Shown here piece after piece: positions 6,791 through 13,698 of a stretch of 13,745 bases of DNA. Origin of the DNA: Acidobacteria bacterium UBA7540 (GTDB taxonomy: Bacteria; Acidobacteriota; Terriglobia; UBA7540). The stretch covers positions 36,098 through 49,842 of the forward strand of contig DLMI01000101.1 of NCBI GenBank assembly GCA_002478145.1, given 5' to 3'. The notes under the pieces were generated by a model. That model saw only the letters and a list, made by a program, of their open reading frames with translations, was not told the origin of the DNA and did no database searches. A program made the translations under genes and the position numbers. Position 1 is the stretch's first letter, and each line of letters opens with the position of its first letter.

Positions 6791-6996
6791 CAAAGCCCCG
6801 CCGTTCCGCGGCTCATAAATAATATCGGCCATTAATGCAACTAAGCACTAGGCCATCACGGGCCGGTGGGTTGACAGAGGCGCAAGCCGCCAAGTCGGGA
6901 TCGCTGCTGGCTGCTTTCTGTTTACGGCGTACTGCCCACTTGTTGGGAGCAGGTTCCGGTGACCCGGCAGAGAGGGAAGTGGCCAGGTCGGCTTGG

Positions 6997-7038
6997 CTGC
7001 CTGCTTCTTACTTCTTGCTTCTTACTTCTTACTGCGTA
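6997..7038. repeat. Heptamer array, inverted partner of 6517-6565
   Basis: Six 7-base units: CTGCCTG, CTTCTTA, CTTCTTG, CTTCTTA, CTTCTTA, CTGCGTA. They are the complement of the units at 6517-6565. The array ends 23 bases before the preferred start of the hydrolase gene. It is open in that gene's frame and would encode a spurious Leu-rich extension if a far-upstream start were used. Confidence 0.75.
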
Positions 7039-7061
7039 CTCGCTCTTCCCGGGAGGGTCGA

Positions 7062-7994
7062 TTGGTATCGAAGCGAAGAATCTGGCAAATCATCCGAAAC
7101 GTGATATTGATACTGGCTGCGCTGGCCGCCGGTTTCTTCTTTCTCTTCGTTCCCTGGTTCATCGTAAACATTGGCACCACGGGGCGCTATCATTACCCCG
7201 ACCCAAACGATGGGAAGACACCCATATCGTACCGAATGAATTTCAAATGGGTCGAGTTCCCCTCGAGTGATGGCGTGCTGCTCAAGGGCTGGTATGTCCC
7301 CGCCACAAGCGGGGCGCGCGGCACGATTGTCTATTGCCACGGGCTGAACCGCACGCGCATCGAGATGTTGCCGATGGCGGCCTTCGGCCACGCACTGGGT
7401 TACGATGGCTTGCTTTTTGACCTCAGGCACCAGGGAGCGAGTGGAGGCGAGCGGACGACACTGGGGTACAAAGAGCGTTTGGATGTGATAGCCGCCGTTC
7501 ACTATGCCCTTTATCAACAAGGGGCGCCGCGCCCCGTGATCTTGTGGGGCGTTTCGATGGGTGCGGCGGCCGCTCTGATGGCAGCGGCGGAGTCGCCGGA
7601 AGTTGCCGCCGTAATCTCCGACAGTTCTTTCCTCTCCTTGCGGGCCACTGTCGAACACCACTGGAAGCTATTCTTTCATCTTCCGAGCTTTCCCTTCGCC
7701 AATGAAATTGTCCATGGGATCGCTTGGCGGGGAGGTTTTCGCCCTTCCGACTTTGACCTCGCGAGCGCGGTGATCCGCATCGGTAGTCGTCCCATTCTCT
7801 TCGTCGCTCTCCAGGATGATCGCAGGATGCCTCCTTCCATTGCTCGCGACCTTTATTCCCACGCAGCCAGCCCGAACAAAGCTTTGATCGTCCTGCCCGG
7901 CCACGGCCACGGCGAAGGTTTTAATCAGGCGACGGAACAATATGAGATTGCGGTCAGGCAATTCCTGTCGAGCCTAGCCGTGCCCCAACCCTAA
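7062..7994 (+). CDS. Membrane-anchored alpha/beta hydrolase
   Basis: Serine hydrolase of about 310 residues. A single hydrophobic segment at 12-38 after basic residues (SKRRIW) suggests an inner-membrane anchor with the hydrolase domain outside the cytoplasm. The fold is shown by an HG oxyanion-type motif (YCHGLNRTR, 91-99), nucleophile elbow GVSMG (Ser165), acid Asp253 (QDDRRMPP) and His283 (PGHGHGEGF). These match the YqkD/BAAT-like group of acyl hydrolases; the substrate is unknown. The TTG at 7062 is preferred because GGGAGGG (7051-7057) lies just upstream and the product then begins directly before the anchor. The open frame upstream is only a heptamer array. The stop TAA overlaps the first base of a palindromic repeat. 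Confidence 0.88.
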   Translation: MVSKRRIWQIIRNVILILAALAAGFFFLFVPWFIVNIGTTGRYHYPDPNDGKTPISYRMNFKWVEFPSSDGVLLKGWYVPATSGARGTIVYCHGLNRTRIEMLPMAAFGHALGYDGLLFDLRHQGASGGERTTLGYKERLDVIAAVHYALYQQGAPRPVILWGVSMGAAAALMAAAESPEVAAVISDSSFLSLRATVEHHWKLFFHLPSFPFANEIVHGIAWRGGFRPSDFDLASAVIRIGSRPILFVALQDDRRMPPSIARDLYSHAASPNKALIVLPGHGHGEGFNQATEQYEIAVRQFLSSLAVPQP

Positions 7995-8073
7995 CCACCC
8001 CCTCGCCCCCTCCTTAACAAAGGAGGGGAATATGGAACTCCCCTCCTCAGTTGAGGAGGGGTCAGGGGGTGGT
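7994..8073. repeat. 80-bp palindromic repeat after the hydrolase gene
   Basis: The outer arms ACCACCCCCT and AGGGGGTGGT are exact complements. Within lie two hairpins, CCCCTCCTT/AAGGAGGGG (8007-8028, loop AACA) and CCCCTCCTCA/TGAGGAGGGG (8040-8061, loop GT). It begins on the last base of the hydrolase stop codon. It could act as a bidirectional transcription barrier between the convergent hydrolase and ksgA genes, although there is no T-run. Confidence 0.75.
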
Positions 8074-8173
8074 GCGGACTCAAGCCGCATTGACAGATTA
8101 TTGAGGGTGTCATACTGCGATGGGCTATATGTGTAGCGTACTATTAAGCGGGCGAAGCGCGAAGTGTGTCAAT

Positions 8174-8211
8174 ATGCCGCACATATGCGCGTTTCAGCAT
8201 ATCTGCGGCAT
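8174..8211. repeat. Isolated 15-bp hairpin in the hydrolase-ksgA gap
   Basis: The arms ATGCCGCACATATGC and GCATATCTGCGGCAT pair with one mismatch around an eight-base loop. It lies about 100 bases beyond the ksgA stop, in the 315-bp convergent gap 7995-8309. No T-run follows on either strand. Besides it and the 80-bp palindrome the gap holds nothing I recognise. Confidence 0.5.
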
Positions 8212-8309
8212 TCTTATAACCCGTTGAAAACACACGGTAACATGACATCGCCGGCGCAGAAAGCTTCAAAAAAGCGAGATAAGTGGAAAAGATGGAAGAT
8301 CCCTCTACC

Positions 8310-9107
8310 CTAGTGTAAGCGCGCAAGGAGCTTTTCAAACTGCTCGAGCGCCAACTGTTCTGCCCGAATGCTTTGAGGTAGTTTAAGACCTGCCAGCTCT
8401 GTTTCCACGCGCTGGCGCGGGTAAACAGGTGCGAGGTTATTCAGCAGGTTCTTCCTCTTGTGCGCGAAGCACAACTTCACGAACTCCAGCAGCGCTTTCC
8501 GCTGCTCGGCCGGGAGCTGGGTTCCTTCAGGTTTCATCTGAAAGGTGACCAGGGCAGAATCGACTTTGGGCGGAGGCGAAAATGCCCCCGGGGGGATGCC
8601 GAACTCGATGCGCGGGTTCGTATGGAGCTGCGTCAGGACCGTCAAATATCCATAATGGCGCGAGGCGGGCAAGGCGCTGAGCCGGTCGGCGACCTCCCGC
8701 TGCACAACGAGTCCTATGCCGCTGATCGAGCCGGCAGAATCCAAGAGGTGATGAAGGATGGGCGAAGTGATGTAATAGGGCAGATTCCCGAAAACGAAAC
8801 ACCGCTCCCGTTGGTAGCGGCGGCAAAGGGTGGCGAGGTCGCTCTGGAGAATATCGGCTTCAAGGATTTCAATCCCCAGCTTGTTTGAGAACTTTTGTTG
8901 AAGCATCCGCGCCAGCTCACGGTCAACTTCAATGGCGACGACTTGCTGGGCTCGCGCCGCCAGAAGCTCGGTCATCGCCCCCCGCCCCGGACCGATCTCA
9001 CAGACCAAATCATTGGACTGGATCGCCAGGCTCTCGACGATTCGGCGCTGAAACCGCCGGTCGCGGAGAAAATGCTGGCCAAGCTTGGGACGAGCAGGCT
9101 GGGGCAC
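8310..9107 (-). CDS. rsmA: 16S rRNA A1518/A1519 dimethyltransferase KsgA/RsmA
   Basis: SAM-dependent enzyme that dimethylates two adjacent adenosines near the 3' end of 16S rRNA during late 30S assembly. The 265-residue length is normal. The N-terminus PKLGQHFLRD is characteristic of the family. Motif I EIGPGRG is at 37-43, the SAM ribose acid Glu60 (VVAIE), motif III EADIL (83-87) and catalytic motif IV NLPYYI at 108-113. The C-terminal helical part follows from about residue 195. The start is GTG at 9107; no upstream in-frame start was found and only a weak AAGG lies upstream. The gene is divergent from glgA and convergent with the hydrolase, so it appears monocistronic; the pdxA or apaG neighbours of other bacteria are not present. 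Confidence 0.95.
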   Translation of the reverse strand: MPQPARPKLGQHFLRDRRFQRRIVESLAIQSNDLVCEIGPGRGAMTELLAARAQQVVAIEVDRELARMLQQKFSNKLGIEILEADILQSDLATLCRRYQRERCFVFGNLPYYITSPILHHLLDSAGSISGIGLVVQREVADRLSALPASRHYGYLTVLTQLHTNPRIEFGIPPGAFSPPPKVDSALVTFQMKPEGTQLPAEQRKALLEFVKLCFAHKRKNLLNNLAPVYPRQRVETELAGLKLPQSIRAEQLALEQFEKLLARLH

Positions 9108-9317
9108 GGAAAGAGATTGTACCTTAAGAAGGGGTAGGTGGGGGAAGAGCAGGAGGCAATTCTTGGGGGAAAGAGAGCAGTCGGCAGCAGGCTGTGGTGA
9201 GAAGCAAGGTGCAATTCAATTCACAATTTGGAATTGCATCGGCCCCCTCTTCGCAGCTTTCCCGGGGTCAGAGCGAGAGCACTATGTCTGCTTATGATCA
9301 CAAGAAGTCGGCTGCCC

Positions 9318-9345
9318 TTGACAAGGCTGGGGAGCATCCTCTAAC
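9318..9345 (+). promoter_or_regulatory. Candidate sigma70-type promoter of glgA
   Basis: A perfect TTGACA (9318-9323) is followed, after 16 bases, by TCTAAC (9340-9345), a 4-of-6 match to the -10. Transcription would begin near 9352, leaving a leader of about 44 bases before the glgA start. The rest of the divergent ksgA-glgA gap (9108-9395) is low-complexity G/A-rich sequence and a TGCAATTC/GAATTGCA dyad at 9210-9238. Confidence 0.45.
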
Positions 9346-9395
9346 GTAGCTTAGTGAGGCACTGGAATCTTTAAGCCACCAAACGAGGTAGTTCT

Positions 9396-10874
9396 GTGCG
9401 TATCGTCTTTGTAGCATCTGAAGGTGTGCCCTTCTCCAAGACCGGTGGACTGGCAGACGTGGTGGGGGCACTGCCGAAAGCTCTGGCAAAGCTGGGTCAT
9501 GAGCTCGAGGTTGTGCTGCCACGCTACAGGATGACCAAGCCCGGCAAGCCTGAAGGCGAGATGCAAAGTCTGACCATCGCGCTGGGTTCCGGTTACAAGT
9601 TTGTCTCCATTCAGAACGCCGGTGTGGCGAATAAAGTCCGCACGTTTCTGGTCGAGTACCCCTTTTTCTTCGACCGCGCGGGACTGTACCAAGAGATGGG
9701 TGAGGATTATCCTGACAATGCCGAGCGTTTTGCAGCGTTCAGTCTCGCGGCGCTGGAACTGATAAAGCGGTCGGCGACCCCGCCGGATATCATCCACTGC
9801 CACGACTGGCAGACGGCACTGGTTCCCATCTATTTGCGCACTCTTTACCAGGACGATGAATTCTTCCGCAACACTTCCGTCGTCTTCACCATCCATAACG
9901 TGGGGTACCAGGGGCTTTTCCCCCCGCATATCCTGCCGCGGATTTCTCTGCACGCAGGTTTATTCACGATGGATTTCCTGGAGTTTTATGGAAAGGTCAA
10001 CCTCCTGAAAGGAGGAATTGTCTTTTCTGATTTCATTACCACGGTCAGTCGGAAGTACGCGGAGGAAATCCAGACGCCCGAGTTCGGCTGTGGCCTCGAG
10101 GGAGTCTTTCGGTCGCGAAGGGACCGTCTCCGAGGTATTCTAAACGGCGTGGACTACTACGCCTGGAGTCCAGCCACGGACAAGCTGCTCCCCGCTGGCT
10201 ACAGTGCGAAGGATATGAAGGGCAAGGCAGCGTGCAAGAAGGCTCTGCTGGAAAGAATGGGAGTGAATCGGCCGGTGCTTGATCGGCCGGTCATCGGCAT
10301 CGTTTCGCGGTTTGCACCTCAGAAAGGCTTCGACCTCATCGCGGAAATCGCGGAGCAACTCGCGGCCTTGGACCTTTACATTGTCGCGCTGGGAACGGGC
10401 GACCCTGTTTACGAAGAACTTTTCCGGTTCATGGCGGCCCGATATCCGGACAAGTTTCTGGTGGCTGTCGCTTACGACAACACCCTGGCGCACCAGATTG
10501 AAGCAGGGTCAGACATGTTCTTGATGCCCTCGCGTTATGAGCCCTGTGGGCTGAACCAGATTTATAGCCTGAAATATGGGACCGTGCCCATTGTCAGGGC
10601 CACCGGTGGTTTGGATGATACGATTGAAGCTTTTGACGGCCAGTCGGGCACAGGCTTTAAATTCAGCGAGTACACCGGTGCGGCGTTGCTCAACGCGGTC
10701 GACCAAGCTATCGCAGCCTATCACCAGCCCCAGGTGTGGCAACAATTGGTTTGCAACGGAATGCGAGAAGATTTCTCGTGGGGAAAGTCGGCAAAGCAGT
10801 ATTTGGAAATCTATGAAGCGTTGCAGAAGGGAAAGGCCACTCCTGAATCCGAGGCTGAGACCTCGAACGGATAG
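9396..10874 (+). CDS. glgA: Glycogen synthase (ADP-glucose type, GT5)
   Basis: Retaining glucosyltransferase that extends alpha-1,4-glucan from ADP-glucose; cytoplasmic. The 492-residue product has typical length and the two-Rossmann GT-B layout. The N-terminal KTGGL at 15-19 is the ADP-glucose-binding signature. Further blocks are HCHDWQT (134-140), the SRFAPQKG loop with Arg305 and Lys310, and the C-terminal PSRYEPCGLNQIYSLKYG with Glu382. The ADP-glucose bacterial type is indicated by KTGGL and overall length. The start is GTG at 9396 with GAGG (9385-9388) seven bases upstream. The usual glycogen partners (glgC, glgB, glgP) are not in the window, so the gene stands alone. A palindromic repeat begins eight bases after the stop. 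Confidence 0.96.
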   Translation: MRIVFVASEGVPFSKTGGLADVVGALPKALAKLGHELEVVLPRYRMTKPGKPEGEMQSLTIALGSGYKFVSIQNAGVANKVRTFLVEYPFFFDRAGLYQEMGEDYPDNAERFAAFSLAALELIKRSATPPDIIHCHDWQTALVPIYLRTLYQDDEFFRNTSVVFTIHNVGYQGLFPPHILPRISLHAGLFTMDFLEFYGKVNLLKGGIVFSDFITTVSRKYAEEIQTPEFGCGLEGVFRSRRDRLRGILNGVDYYAWSPATDKLLPAGYSAKDMKGKAACKKALLERMGVNRPVLDRPVIGIVSRFAPQKGFDLIAEIAEQLAALDLYIVALGTGDPVYEELFRFMAARYPDKFLVAVAYDNTLAHQIEAGSDMFLMPSRYEPCGLNQIYSLKYGTVPIVRATGGLDDTIEAFDGQSGTGFKFSEYTGAALLNAVDQAIAAYHQPQVWQQLVCNGMREDFSWGKSAKQYLEIYEALQKGKATPESEAETSNG

Positions 10875-10882
10875 CGGGTCAC

Positions 10883-10996
10883 TGTCATGCTGAGTCCGTC
10901 GGCCTAGGCCGAACGAAGCATCTCGCCCTGCTGTTTGTCGGCGGGAAAGTCCAGAGCGAGATTCTTCGTCCCGACAAGTCGGGACTCAGAATGACA
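10883..10996. repeat. TGTCAT-type long palindromic repeat, copy 2
   Basis: The ends TGTCATGCTGAGTC and GACTCAGAATGACA are near-complements; GCATCTCGC and GCGAGATTC are the inner arms. The side hairpins are GTCGGCCTAGGCCGAAC and GTCCCGACAAGTCGGGAC. These occupy the same places as, but differ in sequence from, those of copy 1 (6657-6764). It fills most of the glgA-trxA gap. Confidence 0.75.
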
Positions 10997-11076
10997 GCAG
11001 GGCAGACGAGAGCACGGAACAGGCTTGCGCTGGAAGTTATGGGCAGGGGTCACTAATCTTTGGAGGTTTTGAGACG

Positions 11077-11406
11077 ATGGCGGGCGGTCATACTCTGGAA
11101 TTTTCTGAGCAGAACTTTGAGGAGGAAGTTTTGAAATCCGACCAGCCGGTTCTGGTCGATTTCTGGGCCACGTGGTGTGCACCCTGCCGGATGATGGCGC
11201 CTGCCGTCGATACAATTGCTGAGGTGTATGCCGGCCGTGCCAAGGTTGGAAAACTCAACGTGGACGAAAACCTCACGGTCACCAGCCGTTACAGAATCCG
11301 AGGTGTCCCCACCCTACTTCTTTTCAAAGACGGTCAAATCCAGGAGCAGATCGTGGGTGCCGCCTCCAAAGAGGCCATCAGCAAGCTGCTCGATAAGCAC
11401 CTCTGA
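11077..11406 (+). CDS. trxA: Thioredoxin
   Basis: Cytoplasmic dithiol-disulfide oxidoreductase of 109 residues, normal for thioredoxin 1. The active site is Trp33-Cys34-Ala35-Pro36-Cys37 (WCAPC), a common variant of WCGPC. The preceding DFWATW, the buried-Asp region VLVDF (25-29) and the cis-Pro loop RGVPTLLLF (Pro78) are all present. The ATG at 11077 has GGAGG (11062-11066) ten bases upstream. It would reduce targets such as ribonucleotide reductase and peroxiredoxins with electrons from thioredoxin reductase, which is not in the window. The 233 bases after it (11407-11639) hold no recognised feature apart from an AGGCA/TGCCT dyad near 11571-11586. Confidence 0.96.
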   Translation: MAGGHTLEFSEQNFEEEVLKSDQPVLVDFWATWCAPCRMMAPAVDTIAEVYAGRAKVGKLNVDENLTVTSRYRIRGVPTLLLFKDGQIQEQIVGAASKEAISKLLDKHL

Positions 11407-11639
11407 TCTTCCAGGATGCTGGCGGTCCGAGTTATCGAGAGGGCTTTCATCTCCTGTAAACCTGGATTTCCAATTGGAGCTATAGCCACGGAACCGCTCA
11501 CACCGTGAGAGAATGTGGGCGGTCGAGCTGCCATCTGCTGAGGTACTGTCTCCAGTTGACAGGCTTTTGAAAGGCAGGGGATTGCCTGACCCAAGCCGGG
11601 AGCAGGGGGGCAGGATGAGGCGGAGGAGCGAGTAAGATT

Positions 11640-12197
11640 ATGAGCGAAAGAGTCTGTCCGTGGTGGCTAGGATACCTGTTGGTGAACCCCCTCAGGAAGC
11701 TCCTCCACAAACCGGAGAATATTCTGAAGCCGTACATCCATGAGGGGATGACTGTGCTGGAGGTTGGAAGTGGGATGGGGTTCTTTACTTTGCCGATGGC
11801 GCGCCTCGTGGGAGAATCGGGCCATGTGATGTGTGTTGATCTGCAAGAAAGGATGATCAGGGCAGTCAAGAAACGTGCCGTCAGGGCAGGACTGATCGAT
11901 AGAATTGAATTGCGCGTCTGCACGCCCACATCCCTTTGCATTGATGATTTGGCGGAAAAGGTCGATTTTGCATTGGTATTTGCAGTTGTGCATGAGGTTC
12001 CGGATGCAAAACGGTTTCTCTCAGAAATTCAAAGGTCACTCAAGAAAGGTGGGTTACTCTTGTTTTCGGAGCCCGCAGGCCACGTCTCCAGAGAAGCGTT
12101 TGGAGGTACGTTGGCGACGGCGCAAATGTTGGGATTCCGTATCGCAGATTCTCCGAAGATAAGACGAAGCTACTCCAGCCTATGGGTAAAGGACTAG
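11640..12197 (+). CDS. Class I SAM-dependent methyltransferase
   Basis: Small methyltransferase of 185 residues. The Rossmann-type SAM site is seen as motif I VLEVGSGMGFFT (39-50), acidic Asp67 ending strand 2 (VMCVDLQ), and motif IV/post-I blocks VDFALVFAVVHEV and LKKGGLLLFSEP. The N-terminus CPWWLGYLLVNPLRKLLHKP is a recognisable lead-in in a group of uncharacterised bacterial methyltransferases, but I cannot name the substrate. The C-terminus is short compared with UbiE-like enzymes. The ATG at 11640 follows GGAGGAG (11622-11628) at a somewhat long 11-base spacing. It may share a transcript with purA, 147 bases downstream, but a palindromic repeat intervenes. Confidence 0.85.
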   Translation: MSERVCPWWLGYLLVNPLRKLLHKPENILKPYIHEGMTVLEVGSGMGFFTLPMARLVGESGHVMCVDLQERMIRAVKKRAVRAGLIDRIELRVCTPTSLCIDDLAEKVDFALVFAVVHEVPDAKRFLSEIQRSLKKGGLLLFSEPAGHVSREAFGGTLATAQMLGFRIADSPKIRRSYSSLWVKD

Positions 12198-12213
12198 TTC
12201 CCCGGGGCACGGC

Positions 12214-12328
12214 TTTGGAGTGCGGCCCGCCGCGGCGGGCTGCCGCTTTCTTTGACGGGGGCTTGCTTCCGGCAGGACCTCGAGCAGGCTCGAGACACGA
12301 AAGCGGCAGCAAGCTGCCGCACTCCAAA
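12214..12328. repeat. TTTGGAGTGCGG-type palindromic repeat before purA
   Basis: The outer arms TTTGGAGTGCGGC and GCCGCACTCCAAA are exact complements; the inner arms CTGCCGCTTTC and GAAAGCGGCAG also pair. The left arm has a CCCGCCGCGGCGGG side palindrome and the right arm an AGCAAGCT one. It fills the methyltransferase-purA gap and ends 16 bases before the purA ATG, leaving only the ribosome binding site between. Confidence 0.75.
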
Positions 12329-12344
12329 AGTGGACAGGATAAAC

Positions 12345-13664
12345 ATGCCAGCAAACGTGGTTGTGGTGGGCGCCCAATGGGGCGACGAGGGCAAGGGTAA
12401 GGTCGTCGATACTTTGGCGGAGCACTTTGACATCGTGGCCCGTTACCAGGGAGGCGCCAACGCTGGCCACACCGTTTACGTCAACGGTAGGAAATTCATT
12501 CTCCAGCTCCTCCCGACAGGCATCGTGCGGCCGGACAAGACTGCAGCTATCGGAAACGGAGTTGTGGTTGACCCGGAAGCCTTGTTGCGCGAGATCAAGG
12601 CCGTGGAGGGAAACGGAGTGCGAGTCGATGGTCGCCTACTCATCAGCGATCGCGCGCACCTGATTCTGCCTTACCACCGAGCTCTCGAAGTGGCTGCGGA
12701 AGAGGCGCGAGGCGTAGGAAAAATCGGCACGACGGCTAAAGGGATCGGTCCCGCCTATGAGGACAAAGCCGGACGCCGCGGGCTCCGAGCAGGCGATCTC
12801 CGTGATCCGGAATCATTCCGCCGCCGGTGCAGCGAAATTGTTGCGGAGAAGAACCGTATTGCCTCGGCGTTGTTTGGGGGCGCCGCCCTCGACCCGGTGG
12901 CACTGGCTGACCGGTGCTTGGAAGTCGCCCAGCACATGGTGCCGTTTCTTGCGGACGTCTCTGCCTATTTGAATACCGAGATCGACCGTGGAAAGCGAGT
13001 GCTCTTCGAAGGTGCGCAAGGTACGCTCCTGGACCTGGACCACGGAACCTATCCTTTCGTGACCTCGTCCAGCGCTACGGCGGGTGGCGCTTGCACAGGC
13101 ACCGGCGTGGGGCCAACGCGCATCCAGTCTGTAGTTGGCGTTTCAAAAGCCTATGCCACGCGCGTGGGGAGTGGCCCGTTCCCAACCGAGGCCAAGGGTC
13201 CCGAGGGTGAAAAGATTCGAGAACGCGGAGGAGAGTATGGCGCGGTCACCGGGCGGCCGCGCCGCTGCGGTTGGTTTGATGTGGCGGCGGCCCGCTATAG
13301 CGCCCGCGTAAACCATCTCGAGTCCCTCATCATCACCAAACTCGACATCCTCGATAGTCTTTCCGAGATTCCGGTGGGCTTGGAATACGAGTACAAGGGC
13401 AAGCGATTTACCGACTTTCCACCTGACGTTGAATGCCTTGATAAGGTGCAAGTTCACTATCGCATGTTGCCGGGTTGGCAGCAGCCTACGTTTGGTCTGC
13501 GGGACTTCTCCAAGCTCCCGCAGAAGGCCAAAGACTATTTGCGGTTCCTTTCCGACCAGGTGGGCGTCGAGGTCGCGATGGTTTCGACGGGGCCGGAGCG
13601 CGACCAGGTTCTCTGGCTTGACGAAAGCCGTTTTGCGGTCCTCGTCGCAAGCGCTTCCCACTGA
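12345..13664 (+). CDS. purA: Adenylosuccinate synthetase
   Basis: GTP-dependent ligase that joins IMP and aspartate in the first committed step to AMP; cytoplasmic homodimer. The 439-residue product has typical length. The P-loop-like GAQWGDEGKGK is at 9-19 with catalytic Asp14; GGANAGHT (36-43) carries catalytic His42. Downstream are the IMP-binding stretch KIGTTAKGIGPAYEDKAGR, the switch region FEGAQGTLLDLDHGTYPFVT, and the guanine-binding ITKLDILD. The ATG at 12345 has AGGA about six bases upstream. The frame is open back to 12252, but that part is the palindromic repeat and not protein-like. After the stop comes another hairpin repeat at the window edge. Confidence 0.97.
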   Translation: MPANVVVVGAQWGDEGKGKVVDTLAEHFDIVARYQGGANAGHTVYVNGRKFILQLLPTGIVRPDKTAAIGNGVVVDPEALLREIKAVEGNGVRVDGRLLISDRAHLILPYHRALEVAAEEARGVGKIGTTAKGIGPAYEDKAGRRGLRAGDLRDPESFRRRCSEIVAEKNRIASALFGGAALDPVALADRCLEVAQHMVPFLADVSAYLNTEIDRGKRVLFEGAQGTLLDLDHGTYPFVTSSSATAGGACTGTGVGPTRIQSVVGVSKAYATRVGSGPFPTEAKGPEGEKIRERGGEYGAVTGRPRRCGWFDVAAARYSARVNHLESLIITKLDILDSLSEIPVGLEYEYKGKRFTDFPPDVECLDKVQVHYRMLPGWQQPTFGLRDFSKLPQKAKDYLRFLSDQVGVEVAMVSTGPERDQVLWLDESRFAVLVASASH

Positions 13665-13678
13665 TGGGGGGTGGGAAG

Positions 13679-13698
13679 GGCGGGGTTCTAACCCCGCC
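13679..13698. repeat. Hairpin resembling the arm of the 228-bp element
   Basis: GGCGGGGTT/AACCCCGCC with a CT loop, preceded by GGGTGGGAAG. The element copies have GGATGGAAGGGCGGGGC at the matching place, so this may be a diverged or partial relative of that family. It begins 14 bases after the purA stop and the window ends before a second end can be sought. Confidence 0.5.

Larger units (their letters stand above)
6569..6851. mobile_element. MITE-like element, copy C, interrupted by a nested element
   Basis: Same terminal repeat and orientation as copy B: a mutated CTGG left end (6569-6572) then TGCTTAGTTGCAG, and TGCAACTAAGCACTAG at the right. The outer arms match copies A and B, including GGATGGAAGGGCGGGGCT on the left and ATAAATAATATCGG on the right. 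The palindromic middle is replaced by about 160 bp bounded by its own inverted repeat (6631-6790). This element, the arrays and 145 bases without recognisable content (6852-6996) make up the 552-bp gap between the transporter and the hydrolase. Confidence 0.75.

Noticed and set aside
8310..8319. CTAG at the ksgA stop as the edge of another 228-bp element
   Set aside because: Only about ten bases resemble the terminal repeat, the adjacent codons are normal KsgA C-terminus, and no second end was found.
8144..8338. 64-residue minus-strand frame overlapping the ksgA 3' end
   Set aside because: No ribosome binding site or recognisable motif, and it translates the 8174-8211 hairpin.
9351..9953. 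Minus-strand frame opposite the glgA 5' part (others are at 10140-10493 and 13143-13661)
   Set aside because: Antisense to securely identified glgA and purA, and without protein family signatures.
11556..11561. TTGACA as a -35 box for the methyltransferase gene
   Set aside because: No reasonable -10 occurs at 15-19 bases downstream.
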